Of a DNA stretch of 11,503 nt, positions 6,301 to 11,503 are shown piece by piece. The stretch is taken from the NCBI GenBank assembly GCA_002327255.1, contig DCUM01000197.1, forward strand, positions 1-11,503, in the 5' to 3' direction. The notes below the pieces were generated by a model, which saw nothing but the letters and a program-made list of their open reading frames with translations, was not told the origin of the DNA and searched no databases. Position numbers and translations under genes: made by a program. This stretch comes from a bacterium UBA2214 (GTDB lineage Bacteria > Zhuqueibacterota > Zhuqueibacteria > Residuimicrobiales > Residuimicrobiaceae). Position 1 is the stretch's first letter, and every line of letters starts with the position of its first letter.

Positions 6301-8280
6301 GGTAGCGGCTGCTTTGCTGGTGAAATCGGGCTGGCCGAGCACGCCGTCGGCGGCGGCGCCATTGGCTTTGCCCGCTGCATTGTCATGGCGGACGACGCGG
6401 TTGTTGTTGAATTCGCACACCCAGACCGTGCCATCCAGATCGACATAAATATTATTGGGGCCATCGAGGCCATCGGCCGTACATTTGCCGCTGGTGGTGG
6501 TAAAACCTGGCTGGCCCAGCACCGCATCGGCGGGGGCGCCGTCGGGTTTGTGTTTGGCATCCTCGTAGCGCAGGATGCGGTTGGCGCTGAAATCGGCCAC
6601 CCACAGGGTGCCATCGGGATGGATCGACACCCCCACGGGACCACCCATATTGTTCTGGGATACCGCGCCGCTGTTGGTGACGAAATCCATCTTGCCGAGG
6701 ACGCCATTGGCCGCGGCGCCGGTGGCACTGTTGATGGCGTTATCAAAGCGCAGCACGCGCTTGTTGCCGAAATCTCCCACCCACAGGGTGCCGTCGTCTT
6801 CAATGGCCAGGCCGATGGGGGCATTCATGGCCGTGGCGGAGACACCGGCATTCTTGCTGGTGAAATCGGGTTGACCGAAGACGGCTTCGGCAGCGGAACC
6901 GCTGGTGAGGGCCGCTTCAGAACTGAAACGCAGGACGCGGTTGTTGAGGCGGTCACTGACAAAGAGTTTGCCGGACGGCGGGTGATAGCAGATCGCCTGT
7001 GGCGTATTGAAAGAGGAAGCCGTGACGCCAGAGGCATTGGTGTTGAAGCCGGCCTGACCAATCACCACTTCCGCCGCCTGGGCATTGACCCAATGGAAGG
7101 GCGCCGGGGCTGGCACCGGATCGACTTCCGGGAAGCGCAGAACGCGGTTATTGGAGTAGTCCGCCACCCAAAGCTGCTTCTTGACGTCATCATATACAGC
7201 CGCGCGCGGAATGTTGAAAGAGGATTCAGTGGGCGGATTGGGATTGAGCTTGGAGAGGAAATCGTTCTGTCCGAGGACATAATCAGCCGCCGCACCGCTG
7301 GCTTTCTGCGCGGCATCCTGGAATATCAGGACGCGCTGGTTGGGTTCCTCCACCACATAGAGCGTGCCCCGGGCGTCACCGGTGACGCAGCGCACGCTGT
7401 TCATGCCGCTCTCGGTGAGGGTGGCGGTATTGGTGGTGAAATCGGGTTGACCGAAAACCGCATCCGCATCAGCGCCATTGGCCTGGGCGGCTGCGTCATC
7501 GAAACGCAGGACGCGGCGGTTGGTATATTCGCTGACCCACAGGGTGCCCTGGCGGTCGACGTAAACGCTGTTGGGATTGTTCATTTTCGCGGCGGAGAGT
7601 CCCGAACTGGCGGTGGTGAAATCGGGTTGACCGAGGACGCCATCGGCCGCAGCGCCATTGGCTTTCTGCGCCGCCTGGTCATAGCGCGTCACGCGATGGC
7701 TGTTGTAATTCGAAACCCAGAGAGCGCCGTCGGGACCCATCCACAGACCGACGGGACCTGACATGCCTGTTTGCGTCGCCGCGGCTGTTTTGGAGAGGAA
7801 ATCGGGCTGGCCGAGGACGCCATCGGCTGCGGCGCCGCTGGCCTTGTTGGCGGCGTCATCGAAGCGAAGAACGCGGTTATTGCTGAAATCACCCACCCAC
7901 AGCCTGCCCTCGGGATCAAAGCAGATGTTGATGGGCGTATTGAACTTGGCGGCATCAACGCCGGAGGTTTTGGCGGTGAAATCGCTTTGTCCGAGGACGG
8001 CTTCCGCAGCGGCGCCGGAGGTCAGGTCGTCCACCCTGCCGAAGCGCAGGATGCGGTGATTGGTGCGATCCACGACAAACAATTTGCAGCTGACGGGATC
8101 GATGGCCAATCCATTGGGGCCGTTGAAATGGCTGGCATCGGTGCCGGAACCGCGGCTGACAAAATCGGTCTGACCGAGGACGAGGTCAGCGGGTTTGCCG
8201 TTGCTCCACTCCGCCTGGATGGGAAAGGTCAGGAAGAGCAACAGGAAAAAAGACGCAGCAACCAGGAATAGTCTCTTCAT
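3328..8280 (-). CDS. Giant secreted protein: double NHL beta-propeller, tandem SGNH esterase domains (first one degenerate), T9SS tail
   Basis: This is a 1650-residue exported protein. Domains in order: signal peptide (1-23, cleavage after IQA); twelve NHL-type repeats of about 60 residues (32-763), each with LGQxDF and NNRVLRF-like motifs; beta-sandwich A (about 772-950); SGNH A (954-1150); beta-sandwich B (1165-1342); SGNH B (1346-1548); linker; and a T9SS type-A sorting domain (about 1567-1650, LYKNFPNPFNP to KMMLVK). The sandwiches contain W-T-R-(V/I)-T-(I/L)-P-L, recalling CBM11-like carbohydrate-binding modules. SGNH B has IGSS (Ser1356), NLAIGG, NLPSND (Asn1439) and DGVH (Asp1528, His1531), a complete catalytic set. 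SGNH A has LGAG, SFED and DGFN at those places, so it is probably inactive. The ATG has GGAG seven bases upstream. An operator-like palindrome covers the predicted transcription start. The likely role is deacylating an extracellular carbohydrate. The substrate is unknown, and secretion versus surface anchoring cannot be decided here. Confidence 0.9.
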   Translation of the reverse strand: MKRLFLVAASFFLLLFLTFPIQAEWSNGKPADLVLGQTDFVSRGSGTDASHFNGPNGLAIDPVSCKLFVVDRTNHRILRFGRVDDLTSGAAAEAVLGQSDFTAKTSGVDAAKFNTPINICFDPEGRLWVGDFSNNRVLRFDDAANKASGAAADGVLGQPDFLSKTAAATQTGMSGPVGLWMGPDGALWVSNYNSHRVTRYDQAAQKANGAAADGVLGQPDFTTASSGLSAAKMNNPNSVYVDRQGTLWVSEYTNRRVLRFDDAAAQANGADADAVFGQPDFTTNTATLTESGMNSVRCVTGDARGTLYVVEEPNQRVLIFQDAAQKASGAAADYVLGQNDFLSKLNPNPPTESSFNIPRAAVYDDVKKQLWVADYSNNRVLRFPEVDPVPAPAPFHWVNAQAAEVVIGQAGFNTNASGVTASSFNTPQAICYHPPSGKLFVSDRLNNRVLRFSSEAALTSGSAAEAVFGQPDFTSKNAGVSATAMNAPIGLAIEDDGTLWVGDFGNKRVLRFDNAINSATGAAANGVLGKMDFVTNSGAVSQNNMGGPVGVSIHPDGTLWVADFSANRILRYEDAKHKPDGAPADAVLGQPGFTTTSGKCTADGLDGPNNIYVDLDGTVWVCEFNNNRVVRHDNAAGKANGAAADGVLGQPDFTSKAAATTRTGMRSMRAVFGNGSGQIYTAEDGNNRVLIFNNAARLAHGAPADWVLGQPDFITSAGVVPPTASTLRQPRGLAIDNINRRVWITDSQNHRVLMYQEMPYTPPEKPVYTTKPLDLKLFTDCAETDFWDHSWGFANAPSVLERYNTIDKIPVDTSETYSGATSLRLAWTSQAGGDWGMAIASRNWVKMDLTWKDTLAFLVHSGEPLTGSELPHLFLEDVNNARSAKVALASFVESIKAGYWTRVTIPLTAFFTSPGTADPQRIKTLFFVQGEADNKPHRIRLDEIRFTGGTDFAGKRVVVVLGAGVPEGAGASSADSSWVGRYRAQLTASSDKFAVINLAVGGMNTYRMLPDVAHLPADVPFVPWENNNLSFAAAFNPEAIIVHLSFEDAQEGFTTEAQLANLDSLAAFAQHHHIPLWFTTTMPRHFTDADKKQNLLDLRDAILSRYEQVVNLWTLLADAQDDLAMAFRAADGFNLNNTGHAAVYETMLAAGIVTLPGPKPVIVFDPLDLKLFTDSRTGTYWDASWGYVNAPSLLGSYNEKYPLSNTWLFNGQYSLKLSWTSRTGGDWGIAVATDGWLKMDATWKDSLSFLVYTEKPVPAASLPKVYLEDISNQKTNKFPLADYQGDIPAHTWTRITLPLQPFFDQPGQAKLHQMKTLFLGQNAADNIPHTIYIDEVRLTGGETFAGKDVVVVIGSSTAEGAGASPADSAWVNRYRAYLKKYGDHFEVVNLAIGGFSSYRVMPGSFEPPANRPYYARENNNITYALAFNPKAIIVNLPSNDAANFFTIEEQVANFDTLAAYAERHQIPLWLSTTQPRNFSDASQRNNLMTMRDSIVSRYSGKAWTRVLDFWTGLADANGNILAAYNSGDGVHLNNRGHRLLYQRVVEARVLLYTDVGAAPEKLPEAYKLYKNFPNPFNPGTTIRYDLPKNGHVRLAIYDIRGREVAVLRDEKQQAGKHELQWNARTHASGLYLLKIESENWQQVQKMMLVK
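3331..3582 (-). other. T9SS type-A sorting domain (C-terminal domain of the giant protein)
   Basis: Residues 1567-1650 start with LYKNFPNPFNPGTTIRYDLP. They continue through VRLAIYDIRGREVAVL and the A-x-GLYLLKI strand to a final KMMLVK. This is the FlgD-Ig-like/Por-secretion type-A fold. Such tails direct periplasmic proteins to the type IX secretion apparatus. No T9SS structural gene is in the window. Confidence 0.85.
3637..4788 (-). other. Second beta-sandwich + SGNH unit (intact active site)
   Basis: Residues 1165-1548 are the downstream copy of the duplicated unit. Block I is IGSSTAEGAG with Ser1356 encoded at 4213-4215. Block II is NLAIGG (Gly1393/1394). Block III is NLPSND with Asn1439 at 3964-3966. 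Block V is DGVHLN with Asp1528 and His1531 (3688-3690). All positions expected of an SGNH/GDSL hydrolase are filled. It aligns with the upstream unit at an offset of about 392-397 residues. Confidence 0.85.
4792..5967 (-). other. First beta-sandwich + SGNH unit (catalytic residues lost)
   Basis: Residues 772-1163 are the upstream copy. The fold motifs persist: VVVVLGAGVPEGAG, NLAVGGMNTYRMLP, ENNNLSFAAAFNP, and DGFNLNNTGH. The expected nucleophile Ser is Gly964 (GGT at 5389-5391). The block III Asn is Glu1047 (GAA at 5140-5142). The block V His is Asn1134 (AAT at 4879-4881). Asp1131 and the block II glycines remain. The reading frame is intact, so this is a non-catalytic domain, not a pseudogene fragment. 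Confidence 0.82.
5992..7074 (-). repeat. NHL repeats 7-12 (second predicted six-bladed propeller)
   Basis: Residues 403-763 are six units of about 60 residues, most encoded by exactly 180 bases. They begin AEVVIGQAGF, AEAVFGQPDF, ANGVLGKMDF, ADAVLGQPGF, ADGVLGQPDF and ADWVLGQPDF. Each also carries a strand such as LWVGDFGNKRVLRF. Unit by unit they match repeats 1-6. For example, units 5 and 11 both have RVLIF, and units 3 and 9 both have GPVG. Confidence 0.85.
7075..8187 (-). repeat. NHL repeats 1-6 (first predicted six-bladed propeller)
   Basis: Residues 32-402 are six units beginning ADLVLGQTDF, AEAVLGQSDF, ADGVLGQPDF, ADGVLGQPDF, ADAVFGQPDF and ADYVLGQNDF. Each has an NHL-like RVLRF strand after a (V/T)xD or E turn. 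Six units match the usual blade number of NHL propellers. A proline-rich hinge, FPEVDPVPAPAPFHW (383-397), separates this set from the second. Confidence 0.85.
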
Positions 8281-8306
8281 AGCCGTCTCCTATTATCAAT
8301 TTCACG

Positions 8307-8322
8307 ATGTAAACGTTTACAT
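8307..8322. promoter_or_regulatory. Perfect 16-bp palindromic operator, LacI/CcpA (cre) type
   Basis: ATGTAAACGTTTACAT is a perfect palindrome with a central CG. Its core TGTAAACGTTTACA has the form typical of LacI/GalR/CcpA-family operators. It starts two bases downstream of the -10 box of the minus-strand promoter, so it covers the predicted transcription start of the giant secreted protein gene. A bound repressor there would block initiation. The regulator gene is not in the window. Confidence 0.72.
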
Positions 8323-8323
8323 A

Positions 8324-8352
8324 ATTATAAGAATTGACCGGATCAAATGCAA
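8324..8352 (-). promoter_or_regulatory. Probable sigma-70-type promoter of the giant secreted protein gene
   Basis: On the minus strand, TTGCAT (8352-8347) is followed by 17 bases and a perfect TATAAT (8329-8324). The predicted start near 8317 gives a leader of about 36 bases ending in AGGAGA and the ATG at 8280. An alternative -35 TTGATC (8346-8341) is too close to the -10 box (11 bases). Confidence 0.6.
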
Positions 8353-8723
8353 TCTTTTTCGTATTTTTTTTGCGGGTAGTGGAAATTGAATTCTCAAACG
8401 GAGACGGCACTGCAGGCAAACAGCGCAGGCACGAGCAGGAGCGGGTCGAAACCGGGCGTTTGTTTTCTTTCGATTTGCATGTCCTTTATTCTTGGTATGC
8501 TGGAGATTGTTTCAGTAACTTCTTCCCTGACAGGTGTATCACTTCTCAATACCATGCTGCCGGCACAAATGACACCCGCAGCGTGCACCACGCCTGGATT
8601 TGTAAAAACGTGCTGCGATTCATAAACCGATTTTTCGAGCTTGTGGAAAATGCCGCGCAAGGCGTGGGGACTTTTACTCCCTGTGGAGAAGATTAAATCT
8701 TTGTATGAACGGCTTAAACCCGC
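8353..8723. other. Intergenic region between the giant protein gene and the TolC gene; no gene supported
   Basis: About 370 bases with no RBS-backed gene. Open frames exist on both strands (for example 8394-8660 minus with a TTG start, and 8386-8625 plus), but none has a Shine-Dalgarno sequence or a recognisable domain. Near the TolC stop is a short palindrome, AAGATT-A-AATCTT (8689-8701), not strong enough to call a terminator. The base composition is more A/T-rich than in the flanking genes. It may be decayed or purely spacer DNA. Confidence 0.4.
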
Positions 8724-10217
8724 TCACTCGGCGAGATTGACAATGCCGCGGCGCTCCAGCAGCGTCCCCTGCATCTGGTACAAGCGAATCAGGGCGTCCA
8801 GATAAGCGACGATCGAGCGCGCCGCATCCAGTTGACTGGAGGTGAAGTCCCGTTGCGCCTGTAAAACGAGGTAATTGGTGGAACGGCCGACACGGAATTT
8901 TTCCAGTTCCGCGTCCAGTTTTTTCTCCTGCAGACTCAAGGTGACTTTGGTCGTCTCTATGAGCTTTAGGGTGCGCAAGACCTCGATGTACGCGGCGCGG
9001 ACATCCCACTCCACCATCCGCTTCATATTATCAAAAGAGAGCTGCATCTGTTCGCGTGACCAGCGCGCTTCCGCCGCCTGGGCGCGCGCCGCCCGGTTGG
9101 GCAGCGGGAAGGTGAACGACAAACCGCCGGATACGTCGTAAAACGGACTGCTGTAATCCGGCAGACCCTCCTTGAAGGTCTGCGCATACGATGTCCGTCC
9201 CAAAGAGACAAACAAATCCAGTTTGGGCAGCAGCCCGTTGCGGGTGCGGGCGATCTCCAGTTCGCCTTTTTTCAGGGCCAACCCGGCCTGCTGCAGATCC
9301 GGGCGGTACTGAATGCCCAAAGCCTGGTGCAGCTCGATTTCACCCAGGATTTCTTCAGGAATCACAGGTTCGTTGAGCAAAACCGGCTTGATCGCCCAGA
9401 TGTCCGTCCGCGCGGGATTGAGAAGATAGATGAAGTGAAGCCGCGCCTGCTCATAGCGGCTCTGTGCTTCGATGAGGGCTTCCTGACGGGCGGAGACTTC
9501 TGCATGTACCGCCGCCAGTTCCAGCGTCGGCAATTTGCCCACCGCAACGCGCTCCAGGGATTCCTGCAGCTGCTGCTCCGCCAGAGACAACGACTCCTGC
9601 TGGATTTCAATTTCACGTTTGGCCAGATAGAGGCCCCAATAAGCGACCTCCACATCGGCCACCACCCGCTCGGCCACGCCTTTCATCTCCGAACGGGAAA
9701 TCTCGACATCGAGACGGGCGCGGCGCAGCGCCGCCAGATTGGCGCCGAATCCCGCGCCCTGCAACAGCGCTTGCGAAAAAGTCACGCCCATGGTGCCGAC
9801 GTATTGATCGAGGTAGATGCTGGAGTTGGTTTCATAAAAAGAGGAGACGAGCGCGAGGGTGCTCCCCGTCGGCAGCGTCTGCGAGAGCTGTGCATCGTAC
9901 TGCTTGCGTACCGTGGTGAGCTCAAAGGGCTCGGGCCGCGAGCCGAGGAAACGCTGACTCTTGCTCTCCGATCTGTTCGCTCCTGCCGACAGCACGGGGT
10001 CGAACGCGGCGCGCTGCAGGTTGGCGCGCGTCTCCGCGATGCGCTGATCACGCCACTGAATCGTGACCGAAGCGTTGCGCTCCAGTGCGAGGAAAAGGGC
10101 ATCCTGAACACCGATGTGCAGGGAATCCACGCCGGTTATTCCGGCAAATGGATAGTCATCCCCGTAGAGGGGCAACAGAGAACCTAAAATTCCAATAATG
10201 GCAATGCATCTCTTCAT
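8724..10217 (-). CDS. TolC-family outer-membrane efflux channel
   Basis: This is a 497-residue outer-membrane factor of a tripartite RND efflux system, forming the exit duct across the outer membrane. A signal peptide occupies about residues 1-19. Two OEP repeats follow, roughly 35-265 and 295-485. Both are rich in long amphipathic helices: LAEQQLQESLERVAVGKLPTLELAAV and FRVGRSTNYLVLQAQRDF show the typical (V/R)G..(T/P)..(L/Y).....Q pattern. Barrel strands lie around YDAQLSQTLPTGSTLALVSSFYET and FYDVSGGLSFTFPLP. YRPDLQQAGLALKKGELEIARTRNGLLPKLDL marks the second repeat. The length is normal. The ATG overlaps the RND stop as ATGA, with only a weak AAGG about a dozen bases upstream, so translation is probably coupled. 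The substrate cannot be predicted. Confidence 0.93.
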   Translation of the reverse strand: MKRCIAIIGILGSLLPLYGDDYPFAGITGVDSLHIGVQDALFLALERNASVTIQWRDQRIAETRANLQRAAFDPVLSAGANRSESKSQRFLGSRPEPFELTTVRKQYDAQLSQTLPTGSTLALVSSFYETNSSIYLDQYVGTMGVTFSQALLQGAGFGANLAALRRARLDVEISRSEMKGVAERVVADVEVAYWGLYLAKREIEIQQESLSLAEQQLQESLERVAVGKLPTLELAAVHAEVSARQEALIEAQSRYEQARLHFIYLLNPARTDIWAIKPVLLNEPVIPEEILGEIELHQALGIQYRPDLQQAGLALKKGELEIARTRNGLLPKLDLFVSLGRTSYAQTFKEGLPDYSSPFYDVSGGLSFTFPLPNRAARAQAAEARWSREQMQLSFDNMKRMVEWDVRAAYIEVLRTLKLIETTKVTLSLQEKKLDAELEKFRVGRSTNYLVLQAQRDFTSSQLDAARSIVAYLDALIRLYQMQGTLLERRGIVNLAE

Positions 10218-11503
10218 TTCAGTTTCAATACCTTTTTTAGGGAAATTTTTTGTTCAAAGATAGAATAGACGATGGGAATCAGTATCAGGGTCACCAGTGT
10301 CGAGCTGGTCAGGCCGCCGATCACAACACGGGCCAGCGGCGCCTGGGTCTCGCCGCCTTCGCCGAAACCGAATGAGAGCGGCAACAATCCCAACACCGTG
10401 GTCAGCGTGGTCATCAGAATGGGCCGCAAACGGTGTGAACCCGCGGTGGCGATGGCCTTGTGCAGTTCCATCTCTTCGTTGCGGCGCAGCTGATTGGTAT
10501 GATCCACCAGCAGAATGGCGTTGTTGACGACGATGCCGGCGAGCATGATGCAGCCGATGAAAGCCTGCATGCTGAAGATGGTGTTGGTGAGGATCATGGT
10601 CAGGGTCACGCCGATGACGGCCATGGGGATGGAAAAGAGCACAATGAAGGGGTCGCGGAAGGATTCGAATTGCCCCGCCATGACCAGATAGACGAGAAAG
10701 ATCGCCAGGAAGAGGCCGATCAGCAATTCGCGAAAGGCTTCCTGCTGCTCCTCATAATCTCCGCCAAAGAGGATGGCGAAATCCTTGGGCATGGGAATCT
10801 GGTGCAGGCGGTCGCGTATATCCGTAATCACCGAGCCCATATCACGACCGGTGAAATTGGCATCGACGGTGATGATGCGTTCCTGATCCTTGCGCTCCAG
10901 TTGTGAGGGACCCTCCTGGGGCTGGGTTGAAACCACGTTGCGCAATACCACCGGCACGCCGCGGCTGTTGATGATGGTGAGATCGAGCAGATCGGCGAGA
11001 TCGCGGCGGTCCGCTTCACTCAACCGCACCAGGATGCGATACTCCTTGCCGCCCTCGCGAAAATAGGAGGCATAGGTCCCTCCCACTGCCGTCTGCAACG
11101 CTTCGCCGATCCGTGTCACGGTCAATCCGAGATCGGAGGCCTTTTGCCGGTCGATACGGATGACCTGCTCCGGATTGCCCTCCTGGCGGCTGATGCGGGT
11201 ATCGGTGATGCCGCGAACGTCCTTGACGATTTCGTCGACTTGCCGGGCCAGGGCCTGAGCGGTGTGCAAATCGTAACCGCGCACTTCGACGTTGATGGCG
11301 TCACCGGAGGAGGAACCAAAGCGTCGCATCATGAAATTCTGTCCCGCCCGGGCGCGCACGATGATGCCCGGAATGCCACCGACGGCTTTGCGCAAATCAT
11401 TGGCCACCTGCTCGCTGCTGCGGCTGCGCTTCGCCTTGGGCACCAGGGCGATGCGCACCTCCGCCGTATTGCCGCCTCCCCCCCATCCGCCTGAACCAAC
11501 GCG
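10214..11503 (-). CDS. RND-family efflux transporter (HAE1/AcrB-type), C-terminal 429 residues, 5' end outside the window
   Basis: The frame is open to the window edge, so the gene begins upstream of 11503 on the minus strand. A GTG at 11458 is an internal valine, not the start: the preceding codons form a glycine-rich run followed by NTAEVRIALVPK, as in the family. Visible parts are the second porter-domain half, including the RARAGQNFMMRRFG, NVEVRGYDL and RQEGNPEQVIRIDR regions. Five membrane segments corresponding to TM8-TM12 follow, from LLIGLFLAIFLVYLVMAGQFESF through GIVVNNAILLVDH and RLRPILMTTLTTVLGLLPL to the last helix. It is a proton-driven inner-membrane pump subunit. The TM4 proton-relay aspartates lie outside the window. 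It overlaps the TolC gene by four bases; a membrane-fusion protein gene is expected upstream but not seen. Confidence 0.94.
   Translation of the reverse strand, partial: RVGSGGWGGGGNTAEVRIALVPKAKRSRSSEQVANDLRKAVGGIPGIIVRARAGQNFMMRRFGSSSGDAINVEVRGYDLHTAQALARQVDEIVKDVRGITDTRISRQEGNPEQVIRIDRQKASDLGLTVTRIGEALQTAVGGTYASYFREGGKEYRILVRLSEADRRDLADLLDLTIINSRGVPVVLRNVVSTQPQEGPSQLERKDQERIITVDANFTGRDMGSVITDIRDRLHQIPMPKDFAILFGGDYEEQQEAFRELLIGLFLAIFLVYLVMAGQFESFRDPFIVLFSIPMAVIGVTLTMILTNTIFSMQAFIGCIMLAGIVVNNAILLVDHTNQLRRNEEMELHKAIATAGSHRLRPILMTTLTTVLGLLPLSFGFGEGGETQAPLARVVIGGLTSSTLVTLILIPIVYSIFEQKISLKKVLKLK

Noticed and set aside
5914..7761. A very long open frame (615 codons) on the plus strand opposite the NHL repeats.
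   Set aside because: It is antisense to an unmistakable gene. Because the repeats are mostly exact multiples of three bases with a biased codon pattern, a stop-free antisense frame in one repeat is stop-free in all. It has no ribosome-binding site and resembles no protein family.
6000..8190. A CRISPR-like array suggested by regular repeats.
   Set aside because: The 180-base period, in-frame coding and graded divergence show protein repeats, not 25-40-base direct repeats with unique spacers.
8394..8660. An 88-residue minus-strand open frame in the spacer, with a PGF-plus-hydrophobic end resembling PGF-CTERM signals.
   Set aside because: PGF-CTERM is an archaeal sorting signal and this is a Gram-negative bacterial locus. 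The start is TTG with no ribosome-binding site, and no basic tail follows the hydrophobic part.
11459..11503. A GTG at 11458 as the true start of the RND gene.
   Set aside because: The frame stays open upstream with RND-like residues (NTAEVRIALVPK). The protein would lack its whole N-terminal half, so the gene is cut by the window, not short.

Overview
The window looks like a piece of a Gram-negative bacterial chromosome from the FCB side of the tree. A TolC-type outer-membrane channel, a predicted outer-membrane barrel and a lipoprotein show a double-membrane cell. The giant secreted protein ends in a type IX secretion (T9SS) type-A sorting domain with an LYKNFPNPFNP motif. That style of tail is common in KSB1, Calditrichota, Ignavibacteria, Marinimicrobia and related lineages. 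The phylum assignment is inference, since no marker gene is present. Nothing indicates phage, transposons, CRISPR or integrons.

Layout: (1) 1-52 is the 5' part of a tRNA-Arg(CCU) on the minus strand, cut by the window edge, with a good promoter at 65-93. (2) 53-527 is non-coding apart from that promoter and holds a strong 11-bp inverted repeat. (3) 528-1280 (+) is a soluble-looking GT2/DPM1-like glycosyltransferase. (4) 1300-2025 (-) is a DUF4197 lipoprotein that converges on the glycosyltransferase. (5) 2290-2994 (-) is a small outer-membrane beta-barrel protein. (6) 3328-8280 (-) is a 1650-residue secreted protein and the main feature of the window. (7) 8281-8723 is a regulatory and otherwise unexplained gap. 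(8) 8724-10217 and 10214-11503 (-) are a TolC-family channel and the C-terminal part of an RND pump, overlapping by ATGA as an operon.

The 1650-residue protein is two duplications in series: two six-repeat NHL beta-propellers, then two copies of a beta-sandwich plus SGNH-esterase unit, then the T9SS tail. The second SGNH copy keeps the expected catalytic residues: Ser in GSS, Asn in PSND, and Asp/His in DGVH. In the first copy the Ser, Asn and His are replaced by Gly, Glu and Asn, so it looks like a pseudo-enzyme fused to an active one. Upstream lies a TTGCAT-N17-TATAAT promoter. A perfect 16-bp palindrome, ATGTAAACGTTTACAT, of the LacI/CcpA-operator type sits on the expected transcription start. 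I read this as a sugar-regulated, surface-displayed or secreted esterase with a carbohydrate substrate. The substrate and the regulator are not visible in the window.

The efflux operon is conventional. The lipoprotein, barrel protein and large secreted protein share a strand but are separated by terminator-like hairpins and long gaps, so they are probably separate transcription units.
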